A stretch of 64,000 bases of DNA from Actinomycetes bacterium (GTDB lineage Bacteria; Actinomycetota; Acidimicrobiia; Acidimicrobiales; Microtrichaceae): positions 62,001 through 126,000 of the forward strand of contig JAAEPF010000051.1 in the NCBI GenBank assembly GCA_024222295.1, given 5' to 3'. This document shows, piece after piece, positions 16,327 through 24,192 of this stretch. Both the position numbers and the translations under genes were made by a program. Position 1 is the stretch's first letter. Every line of letters starts with the position of its first letter. The notes beneath the pieces were generated by a model, which was not told the origin of the DNA, made no database searches, and saw only the letters and a list, made by a program, of their open reading frames with translations.

Positions 16327-17721
16327 GTGATGTCGCTGAGCTCACAGCACCCCACGGTGGATGAACGCGCCCGTAGCGGTCGCGCCGCCCGCCAGGTGGC
16401 GCAGCGCAGCGCCAACGCCGAGCTCGGTGACCTGAGGAGCCCTGACGATGCCGTGCGCATCGTCGAGGCCCAGAACGAAACGCGTCTGGGGTTCCTCGTG
16501 CCGGTGCGGCGGGGCCGCATGTCGGTGAGTTCGTTCACCTTCTACCGGGGGTCGGCCGCCGTCATGGCCGCCGACCTGGCGGATAATCCCGTGAGCGGGC
16601 TGCAGGTGCAGTTGGGCGGCGATGCTCACCTGTCCAACTTCGGTGCTTACGGCTCGCCGGAGCGCCGCCTTGTATTTGACGCGAACGACTTCGACGAGAC
16701 CCTGAGGGGGCCCTTCGAGTGGGACGTGAAGCGGCTTGCCGCGTCGTTCGTGATCGCGGCCCGCCACAACGGACTCGGCCGCAAGGCCCAGCGTGGCATC
16801 GCCAACCGGTCGGTGGCCGCATATCGGATGGCCATGGCTGTGTACGCGGAGATGGGTGTGCTCGAGCTTCACTACGACCGCGCCGACGTCGCCGACCTCC
16901 AGCGCCGGATCCAGGAGACCGGCGGCTCGAAGGCCGGTCAGCGGGTGGCGAAGTTCGCCAACAGGGCCATGACGAAGGACTCCACCCAGGCGTTGCGCAA
17001 GCTGACCGTCGAATCGGGGGGCCGTTACCGCATCCGATCCACTCCGCCGGTGCTGTTCCCGCTCTCGAAGCTCGAGCAGACCATGGAGGCCTCACAACTC
17101 GAACGGGCCGCCGAGATGGCCTTCGAGGGTTACCGCGCGAGCATCGCGGACCATCGACGGGCGTTGCTCGACCGTTTCACCCCCGTTGAGGCCGGCATCA
17201 AGGTGGTCGGCGTCGGCAGTGTCGGAACCCGCTGCCTGATCCTGTTGATGGAGGGCAAGGATCGCAGTGACCCGTTCTTCCTCCAGTTCAAGGAAGCAGG
17301 GCGTTCGGTGTTGGAGGACTACCTCCCGGCCAGCCCGTATGGCAATGGCGGAAGGCGTGTCGTCGAAGGTCAGAGGCTGGTGCAGGCAGTCAGCGATCCG
17401 TTCCTCGGGTGGACCACGATCGACGGCGGCCCCGACTTCTATGTCCGGCAGCTGAAGGACTGGAAGGGCTCCGTCGAAGTCGAGGGCTCCAGCAAGAAGC
17501 GACTCCGTGACTACGCAGTCGTGTGCGGCGTGACCCTTGCGCGCGGCCATGCGCGCACGGGCGATCCGGTCGCGTTGTCGGCCTACCTGGGCAAGGGCGA
17601 CAGCTTCGACCGGTCGGTCACCGAGTACGCGAGTCGCTATGCGGACCGCAACGAGGAGTACTTCCGGGCGTTCACCGAGCAGATCGCGTCGGGCCGACTC
17701 GAGGCGACGCCGGACCTTTGA
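16327..17721 (+). CDS. DUF2252 family protein (kinase-like fold)
   Basis: A 464-residue protein with the DUF2252 hallmarks. VQLGGDAHLSNFGAYGSPER lies near residues 93-112, followed at once by LVFDANDFDETLRGPFEWDVKRLA. SFTFYRGSAAVMAADL lies at about 65-80. LVQAVSDPFLGWTTI and DFYVRQLKDWKGSVE are near 358-385, and CGVTLARGHARTGD near 400-413. The family has a protein-kinase-like or aminoglycoside-phosphotransferase-like fold with unknown substrate. The start is GTG 16327 or ATG 16330. Its stop overlaps the TTG start of a small AcpS-like gene by 4 bp, so the two are translationally coupled, which is unexpected and may hint at a shared pathway. Confidence 0.87.
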   Translation: MMSLSSQHPTVDERARSGRAARQVAQRSANAELGDLRSPDDAVRIVEAQNETRLGFLVPVRRGRMSVSSFTFYRGSAAVMAADLADNPVSGLQVQLGGDAHLSNFGAYGSPERRLVFDANDFDETLRGPFEWDVKRLAASFVIAARHNGLGRKAQRGIANRSVAAYRMAMAVYAEMGVLELHYDRADVADLQRRIQETGGSKAGQRVAKFANRAMTKDSTQALRKLTVESGGRYRIRSTPPVLFPLSKLEQTMEASQLERAAEMAFEGYRASIADHRRALLDRFTPVEAGIKVVGVGSVGTRCLILLMEGKDRSDPFFLQFKEAGRSVLEDYLPASPYGNGGRRVVEGQRLVQAVSDPFLGWTTIDGGPDFYVRQLKDWKGSVEVEGSSKKRLRDYAVVCGVTLARGHARTGDPVALSAYLGKGDSFDRSVTEYASRYADRNEEYFRAFTEQIASGRLEATPDL

Positions 17722-18092
17722 GTGCTGCCTCCGAACGTCGCGCATTTCGCGCCGAGCCCGTCGATGCAGTGATCGACCGCTTCGGGGGTCGACAGGTTGC
17801 GCTCGGATCCTTCGCCCCCAGCGAGCGGGCCCTGCTGGTGGCGCGGCGTGATCCGCACCCCGGGATGGCCGCCCGGCTGCTGGCCAGAGAACTCGTCATC
17901 GAAGTGCTCTCCGCTGTGCCCGGCGCGCTCCCGCAGGGCGTGGTGCTGTCAGACGTGGAGATAGTGGCCGACCCCGACGGCCGGCCGGTCCTCGGAGTCA
18001 CGGCCGGGGTCACCGAGGCGCTCGCCCGGTCTGTTCACCTGTCGATCACCCACGACGCCGCCATGGCGGCTGCGTGGGTCGTCATGGACTGA
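17718..18092 (+). CDS. AcpS-like phosphopantetheinyl transferase homologue (degenerate)
   Basis: A 124-residue protein from TTG 17718, which overlaps the DUF2252 stop (TTGA); no other start fits. The layout resembles holo-ACP synthase. FAPSERALLV near 34-43 corresponds to the 'FTxxExxY' element, AARLLARELVIEVL near 54-67 to the 'AxRFAxKEAxxKAL' helix with the Glu kept but Lys changed, and VLSDVEIVADPDGRPVL to the 'I.V..d..G.P.l' strand. HLSITHDAAMAAAWVVMD at the end matches 'hlSlSHt..yAxAxVv'. The N-terminal GIDIxxxxR metal-site motif is not recognisable. It may be a divergent or inactive transferase. It overlaps the convergent malonyl-CoA decarboxylase-like gene by 11 bp at the 3' end. Confidence 0.6.
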   Translation: MSAASERRAFRAEPVDAVIDRFGGRQVALGSFAPSERALLVARRDPHPGMAARLLARELVIEVLSAVPGALPQGVVLSDVEIVADPDGRPVLGVTAGVTEALARSVHLSITHDAAMAAAWVVMD

Positions 18093-19023
18093 GGCCCAGC
18101 AGCCTGAGCGGCTGCTCGCCCAGTACCGGCTTGCGTGCCGTGAGCGCGGCCCGGTTAGCCGCCCGGTTCTCGGGTTCGTAGCGGTAGTTGGCCATCACCC
18201 CCCAGGAGCGCGAGATCCCGAGCTCCGAGGGATCAGCATCTTCACAGACCCGGTGCAGGCTTGCCCCGTTGCCGAGGTGGAAGCGCCCCACGGGGTCGAG
18301 CATCCGGCCGTCGGCATTCATCGAGGACAGGTAACGCGCGGCCAGGGAATCAAGTTGGCTCGGGGCCCGCTCGGATTCGAAGCCGGCCGACTCGAGCCAC
18401 CGGCGCAGCCCCGGCACCGGCGACAACGTCACATAGGTGTGCAGCGAGGGCAGCTCGTCGGCCAGGCGCGCCACAACGCCCTCGATCAGCTCGCGGCCAC
18501 CACCCATGCCGGCCAGGCCGGGCTGGACGTTCCAGATCGAATAGAACACGGCCGTGTCGGCATCAGCCGGCTCGACCGTCGGAGCTTCCGGGTCGAGCAC
18601 CTCGCCCAGCCGGTTCGGAATGCCCTTGCGCAGTGCCACCCACACCACGTTGGCGGGCAGATTCCCGAGGGCGCGGTGGCGCAGCACGAACACCCGCCGA
18701 TCCTCAGCGAAGCGGTCCAGCAGGTCGGTCTCGTCGGCCACCGGGTTAACCGGTTCCATCGCCGCCAGGTGCCTCGCCAGCGGCTCGTCGGCATCGGGGC
18801 CCTCCAGCTGCACCCGATCCACCGTGGCCGGCTCTGCCAACAGGCGCTCGAGTGCCGAGGTCAGTTCGGCCAGTTCGGCCAGTTCGGCGTCGGTGCGCGG
18901 CCGGGTGGTGATGAGTTCAGCTCGGCGCTCGAGGACCTCGAGTGCGGCGTCCTGTGCGCCAGGGATGGGGGACACGTGTTCCATTGTCGCCACGCGCGTC
19001 GCCGATCCCAAAGCCACCGACAT
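18082..19023 (-). CDS. Malonyl-CoA decarboxylase family protein
   Basis: A 313-residue protein. The catalytic GNAT-like domain of malonyl-CoA decarboxylase is clear: VFVLRHRALGNLPANVVWVA (about 110-129), FYSIWNVQPGLAGMGGGREL (about 159-178) and LHTYVTLSPVPGLRRWL (about 194-210). FHLGNGASLHRVCEDADPSE (about 248-267) contains the conserved HLGNGA, and GVMANYRY lies near 275. It would convert malonyl-CoA to acetyl-CoA and CO2. The protein is shorter than classical MCDs (400-plus residues) because most of the N-terminal helical domain is missing. That region here holds an AELAELAEL repeat encoded by three 9-bp DNA repeats. Start ATG 19021-19023; a second ATG lies 13 codons in. Confidence 0.82.
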   Translation of the reverse strand: MSVALGSATRVATMEHVSPIPGAQDAALEVLERRAELITTRPRTDAELAELAELTSALERLLAEPATVDRVQLEGPDADEPLARHLAAMEPVNPVADETDLLDRFAEDRRVFVLRHRALGNLPANVVWVALRKGIPNRLGEVLDPEAPTVEPADADTAVFYSIWNVQPGLAGMGGGRELIEGVVARLADELPSLHTYVTLSPVPGLRRWLESAGFESERAPSQLDSLAARYLSSMNADGRMLDPVGRFHLGNGASLHRVCEDADPSELGISRSWGVMANYRYEPENRAANRAALTARKPVLGEQPLRLLGLSP

Positions 19024-19086
19024 GTACGCGGGAGCCTCTCAGGTGCGAAACGTGGGCCGTCGGGCCTCTGGTTACCCTTGTCGGCG

Positions 19087-20205
19087 ATGCGATCGCACCT
19101 CACCCTCGGCCGTCTTTTCGGCGTGCCCATCGGAGTCAATGGGTGGGTGTTCGTGATCGCCATCGTGCTCGCCTGGTCACTCGCCAGTGTGTCGCTGCCG
19201 TCGATCGCGCCCGCACATCCCGACTCCGCGTACTGGTTTGCCGGCATCGTCGGCGTCGTGGCCTTCCTCGGGTCGCTGGTGTTGCACGAGCTCGGCCACA
19301 GCTGGGTGGCACAACGAAACGATGTAGAGGTCGCCGAGATAACCCTCTGGCTGTTCGGTGGCGTGGCGAAGCTGGAAGGCGACGCCGACAACCCCGGTGC
19401 CGAGTTCCGCATCGCTCTCGCAGGCCCGGCCATGAGTGCCCTCACGGCGCTGGTGGCCGGCGTGCTCGCGTGGGGAGTCCGCCAGGTCGATGGTTCCGAA
19501 GTGATGTTCGGCCTGCTGGTCTGGCTGTCGGGAATCAACGCCGTGCTCGCGGTGTCGAACCTGCTGCCGGCTTTCCCGCTCGACGGTGGGCGGATTCTGC
19601 GGGCGGTCCTGTGGAGGCGAATGCAGCGAAAGATCCGCGCCACGCGCGTCGCTGCCCTGTGGGGACAGATCCTCGCCGGGGCAATGGGTGCAGTCGGGTT
19701 GTGGCTCACGATCCGCGTGTCGGTGTGGTCGGGGCTGTGGATCCTCGCGCTGTCGTTGTTCCTGTTCGTGGCTGCCCGCTCGGAGTGGGCCGCATCGGCG
19801 CCGGCGCCGACGCTGCTCGAGATGCCCGTTTCGCGCGTCCGTAGGCCGTTGCCGGTGCCGCTCGGGCCGACCGCGACCGTTGCGGATGCCGAGGCCGCGC
19901 TGGCACGCGACTCCCAGGCTCCGCTCGTGCCGCTGACGGACCGCCGGGCCACGGTCAGTGCGATGGTCACCCGTGACGCCATCGGGCGGATCCCGCCGGC
20001 ACAGCGCTCAGCGGTGCCTGCCACGTCGGTGGCCGAGTCGCTCGTCACACTTCCCAGGGTCTCGCCGGGGGAGTCGGTGTCGACGGTCCTCGGTCGCCTC
20101 GGCGACGGCCGCCAGTGGTGGGCATTGGTGGTCGACGGCGACGGGTCCATGGGTGCGCTGCTGTCGAGCGACGTCGACGTGCTTCTCGAGGCAGCAAGGG
20201 GTTGA
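19087..20205 (+). CDS. Site-2 protease family (M50) membrane metalloprotease
   Basis: A 372-residue polytopic protein that cuts substrates within the membrane. The zinc motif HExxH is VLHELGHSW with His-67, Glu-68 and His-71. The third ligand is Asp near 165 in NLLPAFPLDGGRIL. Helices flank both motifs (19-40, 50-68, 98-122, 127-150, 196-232). The C-terminal 120 residues (about 250-372) resemble a degenerate CBS pair, as in the Rip3-type S2P subgroup; VPLTDRRATVSAMVTRDAIG and ALVVDGDGSMGALLSSDVDV fit CBS halves. Such proteases often release anti-sigma factors, but no such gene is adjacent. ATG 19087 is preceded by no strong SD. It is divergent from the MCD-like gene 63 bp away. Confidence 0.9.
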   Translation: MRSHLTLGRLFGVPIGVNGWVFVIAIVLAWSLASVSLPSIAPAHPDSAYWFAGIVGVVAFLGSLVLHELGHSWVAQRNDVEVAEITLWLFGGVAKLEGDADNPGAEFRIALAGPAMSALTALVAGVLAWGVRQVDGSEVMFGLLVWLSGINAVLAVSNLLPAFPLDGGRILRAVLWRRMQRKIRATRVAALWGQILAGAMGAVGLWLTIRVSVWSGLWILALSLFLFVAARSEWAASAPAPTLLEMPVSRVRRPLPVPLGPTATVADAEAALARDSQAPLVPLTDRRATVSAMVTRDAIGRIPPAQRSAVPATSVAESLVTLPRVSPGESVSTVLGRLGDGRQWWALVVDGDGSMGALLSSDVDVLLEAARG

Positions 20206-20285
20206 CCTGGCCGCCGCTGGGCAATCGTGCCCAGCATCGGTCGCGATCACGTCGTTTCGGGGGGTCGGCGGTACTCTCTGTGCTC

Positions 20286-23200
20286 ATGGTCACATCTGCA
20301 CCGGCTGGCGCGAGCCGGACAGGGCGCCGGCGATTCGGTGGTCCCGTGCTGCGGGCGCTGCTGCGCCAGCGGCGGCGGCTTCTGCTCGCCGGTGTGGCCA
20401 TTGCCCTGGGCGTGGGATACCTCGCAGGCGCTCTGGGGCTGCTCGACCGAATCGGCGCCGGTCTCGACGAGTTGGCCACCGTGTCGGCCGACGACGCCGA
20501 CCTGGTGATCGAAGGCGAGGTCGCCTACGAGTCGAGCCTCGAGCAGGTGCGGCGGCTGGTGCCGAGCTCGCTGGTCGACATCACGGCGGGCATACCCGGG
20601 GTCAACTCGGTGTCGCACCGCCTGGAGGACGTTGCGATCCTGCTCGACTCCGAGGGCACCCCGCTCGTGACCCCAGGTCTGTCCGAGCAACCACTGGGAG
20701 TCAACTGGCCTGAGGACCCGAGTGTGTCCGGGCTCAGCTTCGTGGAGGGCGTGCCCCCACTCGCGGACACCGAAGTTGCAATCGATGCCCGGTCAGCCGA
20801 GCAGGCAGGTATCGGCACCGGGGATACCGTCGTCGTCGCGGGCAAGGGCAAGTATGGCGAGTACACGGTGACCGGCGTCGTCGACGCCGCCGCAGCCGGA
20901 CCGTCGGAAGGCGCCAGCCTCGTGGTGTTGACCACACCGGAGGCGCGTCTGGTGTTCGACCGTCCGGTGGACGACAACCGGATTGCCGTCACCCTCACCG
21001 AAGGGGCCGACCCCGACGGCGTCGCCGCCCGCATCGCCGCCGCTGCACCACCGGGTGTGGAAGTGGTCGATGCCGACACCGCCGCACTGCACGCACAGGA
21101 GAGCCTGACCCGCAGCTTCGCCCTGGTGCGGGCGCTCGTCACCGGCTTCGGCGTGTTGGCGCTGGCGGTGGGCATGATGACCGTTGCCAACAGCCTCAGC
21201 CTGCTGCACTCCCAACGGCGACACCTGTTCGCGAGCTTCCGGCTCGTCGGGGCATCGGTCGGCCAACTGCGCCGCGCCGCGTTCGCGGAGGCCGGACTGC
21301 TCGCGCTGGTTGCCTCCGTGGTGGGCATTCCGCTCGGACTGCTGCTCGCCGGCCTGATCGAGAGGGCGCTCGGCTCGTTGGGCACGTCGGTGCCCACTGC
21401 CGGCCCGTACCTCACCCCGCGCGCAGTACTCATTGCCGTGGGTGTCGGCGTAGTGGCCACACTCGTCGCGGCCTGGCGACCGGTTACATCGGCATGCAAG
21501 GTGTCGCCGGTCGAAGCCGTCACCGAGGCCGGTTCTCCCACGGCTGCGCGGTGGGCGGGCTTCGGAGCCTCCGTTGGTCGCGCTGTCGTGTTCGCAGCGC
21601 TCGCCACCGGGGTTGCGCTGCTGGCGGGTGCGGAACCTGTGGGCGTCGTCGTGGCCGCATCCGTCACAGCCGTGGTGGTGCTGCTTCTCGGCACCCTGCC
21701 CTGGCTCCTCGCACAGACCGTGTCGCTGGTGATGTCGGTCGTGCCGTTCAGGCCCCGGCCGCTTCGCCGCGTCGCTGCACGCGACGCTGCACGCAACCCG
21801 CGTCGCACGGCCTCGACCACCGCCGCCGTGCTGCTCGCCGCAGCCGTGGTCTCCGGCCTCGCCGTGTTCCTCAATTCGTTCACCGATTCCGTCGACGGAG
21901 CGGTCGACGAGCTGGTCACCGCAGACCTGGTTGTCGACTCCGAGACCTTCACGCGTGGTGGCCTCCCGAGCGATCTCGTCGAGCAACTGTCGTTCGTCGA
22001 CGGTGTCGACGGGGTCAGCGGCTGGCAACTCGGCCGGGGCACCGTCGGTCAGTTCGGTGTGCGTCTCACCGGCCTCGATGGCGACACAGCGCTCGATGTG
22101 GTCGCTCCGCAGTGGCAAGGATCCGCGCCGGGGCCGCTCACCGACACGACGATCTGGATCTCCGCGTCGCTCGCCGAACGTACGGGTTACAGCGTGGGTG
22201 ACACCCTGCCCGTAGTGTTCACCAGCGGCGGGTTCGAGGATCCGACCATTACGGGTGTGTACGACACGGGCCAGGCGCTGCTGGGCGACGCGGTCACCGA
22301 CCGTGCGGTTCTCACCCGCCAGGTGCCGGCGACGATCGACCTCGCCGCGCTGCTCCGCACCGACGGCACCCCGGAGGCGGCGGCGGGCGTGGAGGAACTC
22401 GCAGGCTCCTATGGTGTCACCGCCGTGCTCACTCCCGAGCAGTTCGTGGACCAGCGCGCAGACCTGCTGCGGGGCTTCCAGCGAGTCATCCAGTGGATGT
22501 TGTTGTTCACGTTGCTTCAGGCTCTGGTGGGCGTGATCAACACGCTCGTGCTGTCGGTCGGTGAACGCCGTCGTGAGTTCGGCCTGCTGCGGGTATCGGG
22601 CGCTTCGCGGCGCCAGGTGCTTCGTATGGTCCTGTTCGAGGGCACGGCCCTGGCCTCCGTGGGCACGGTGCTCGGTCTGGTGATCGGAGTGGGTGCAGCC
22701 GCTGCAGCCGTTCAGCTGCTGGCGTCGCTCGGGCTCGACACCTTCAGCATCCCGGTGATGACCGTCGTGGCCATCGCTGCGGTCGCGCTCTTCGTCGGCA
22801 TCACAGCGGCATGGGTGCCCGCGCGTGTGGCGGCGAAGGTGCCGCCGCTGGAAGCCATCGGCGATTCCGGAGGCGATGTGGGCGCACGTCCGTTGCCGAC
22901 CGTCACGACCGCCGAGCCGGTTTCGGTGCCGGCGCCGGTCGCAGTCCCCGCGGCTGTCCAGCCGCCAGTCGCAGTCCCGACGGCTGCCCCGGCCGCATTC
23001 TCACCGCCGCCTTTCGACCCCGCTCGCCTGGTCGCCGTGTCCGCGGCAACAACGCAGCACGATGCAGTCTCGGCAGCGGCCGCGTCGGTGGCCGGAGCCG
23101 GAGTGCTGGGTGTTGCCGTCTGGGACGGGGAGACCGTCTACGCCCTCGATCCCGAGTCCCCGGAAGCAGCGGCCCTCATGGCGCTCTATGAGTCGGCCGC

Positions 23201-24182
23201 CGGCTCGGGAGTGGCCGCACCGGCGATTGCCGAGCAGGTCCGGCCGCAACCCCAGCCACCTGTGGCGCCCGTGCAGCCGCAGGCGGCGCCGGCGCCGGAT
23301 GTCCCATTCCCACCCGCGATGGCCCAGCCCGCCGCCTACGAGCCACCCCCCGACGTCGCGGAGGCCGAGATCGTGCCGGAGCCGACCCCCACCGAGGTGG
23401 TGGACCTCCCCGCAGTCGAGGAGGCCGAGATCGTCTCGCCGGCTCCGCCGATGCAGCCACCCGCCGAGCCGCCGATCGTGCCTGGTCCTGCAATGGCATC
23501 AGGCGACTCCGGCGCAGTGCCCCCGGACCACGTCCGGCCCGGCGAAGCGCCGCAGGTCCCCGGCGGCACCGGCGAACCCCAGGTGCCCGGAGACGACCGC
23601 GCGAAGGGCCGTCGTGCCCGGATCGCTGCTGCCAAGTCGAGGTTCCCACGCCGGCGGGCACGGGGTGGGCGCACCGCCAACGCCGCCGAAGGCTGGGTGG
23701 CGCCCGGTACCGAGGAGACGCAGCCACAACCCGCTGCAACCGGGGGTCCCGTCGACCCGGCTGCGGTTCCGACCCCGCCCGTTGACGACGCCCAGCGCCG
23801 CAGTGCCGAGCTCTCAGCTCTCGTGGCGATGCTCAACACCGAGTCGGTGATGCGCAGCACTGAAGCGCTCACGGGCCTGGGCCAGGCGCTGGCACCGGGC
23901 GAGAGCCTCGGTGGCGTGGCTTGCGGGCGCGTCAAGGCCTGGCCCGCAGCGGTTGGGCGCACGGATCGACGCCTGTTGGTCGTGGTCGACCGTCCCGGCC
24001 GCCCGGCCATCGAGTCACTCCACCCCGTGGCGACGAACGTGCTGGTGCGCCCGGGCGTCGGAGGCACCGTGATCCTGGTGCTCGTCGACCAGGGCCGGAT
24101 GCTGGAAGTGACCGACGTGGTCGACTCCGCGGCAGCCGAGGCGCTCGTGTTGCGCGAGGCGCTCGCTGCACCGCAGGCCTGA
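20286..24182 (+). CDS. FtsX/MacB-type ABC permease with long disordered and globular C-terminal extension
   Basis: 1298 residues from ATG 20286. Residues 1-865 form a duplicated FtsX-type permease: TM1 at about 34-52, an extracytoplasmic domain to about 275, three TM around 278-395, further TM at about 435-480, a second periplasmic-type domain, and three more TM around 730-850 (WMLLFTLLQALVGVINTLVL; GERRREFGLLRVSGASRRQV is the typical FtsX loop). From about 866 to 1165 it is Pro/Ala/Val/Glu-rich and probably disordered, except for a small ordered patch near 920-975. The last 120 residues form a compact domain (GLGQALAPGESLGG, VGRTDRRLLVVVDRPGR, TVILVLVDQGRMLEVTDVVD) that looks PH-like. No ATPase gene is adjacent. 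It ends 10 bp from the convergent ileS stop. Confidence 0.85.
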   Translation: MVTSAPAGASRTGRRRFGGPVLRALLRQRRRLLLAGVAIALGVGYLAGALGLLDRIGAGLDELATVSADDADLVIEGEVAYESSLEQVRRLVPSSLVDITAGIPGVNSVSHRLEDVAILLDSEGTPLVTPGLSEQPLGVNWPEDPSVSGLSFVEGVPPLADTEVAIDARSAEQAGIGTGDTVVVAGKGKYGEYTVTGVVDAAAAGPSEGASLVVLTTPEARLVFDRPVDDNRIAVTLTEGADPDGVAARIAAAAPPGVEVVDADTAALHAQESLTRSFALVRALVTGFGVLALAVGMMTVANSLSLLHSQRRHLFASFRLVGASVGQLRRAAFAEAGLLALVASVVGIPLGLLLAGLIERALGSLGTSVPTAGPYLTPRAVLIAVGVGVVATLVAAWRPVTSACKVSPVEAVTEAGSPTAARWAGFGASVGRAVVFAALATGVALLAGAEPVGVVVAASVTAVVVLLLGTLPWLLAQTVSLVMSVVPFRPRPLRRVAARDAARNPRRTASTTAAVLLAAAVVSGLAVFLNSFTDSVDGAVDELVTADLVVDSETFTRGGLPSDLVEQLSFVDGVDGVSGWQLGRGTVGQFGVRLTGLDGDTALDVVAPQWQGSAPGPLTDTTIWISASLAERTGYSVGDTLPVVFTSGGFEDPTITGVYDTGQALLGDAVTDRAVLTRQVPATIDLAALLRTDGTPEAAAGVEELAGSYGVTAVLTPEQFVDQRADLLRGFQRVIQWMLLFTLLQALVGVINTLVLSVGERRREFGLLRVSGASRRQVLRMVLFEGTALASVGTVLGLVIGVGAAAAAVQLLASLGLDTFSIPVMTVVAIAAVALFVGITAAWVPARVAAKVPPLEAIGDSGGDVGARPLPTVTTAEPVSVPAPVAVPAAVQPPVAVPTAAPAAFSPPPFDPARLVAVSAATTQHDAVSAAAASVAGAGVLGVAVWDGETVYALDPESPEAAALMALYESAAGSGVAAPAIAEQVRPQPQPPVAPVQPQAAPAPDVPFPPAMAQPAAYEPPPDVAEAEIVPEPTPTEVVDLPAVEEAEIVSPAPPMQPPAEPPIVPGPAMASGDSGAVPPDHVRPGEAPQVPGGTGEPQVPGDDRAKGRRARIAAAKSRFPRRRARGGRTANAAEGWVAPGTEETQPQPAATGGPVDPAAVPTPPVDDAQRRSAELSALVAMLNTESVMRSTEALTGLGQALAPGESLGGVACGRVKAWPAAVGRTDRRLLVVVDRPGRPAIESLHPVATNVLVRPGVGGTVILVLVDQGRMLEVTDVVDSAAAEALVLREALAAPQA

Positions 24183-24192
24183 GCCGGCTGGC

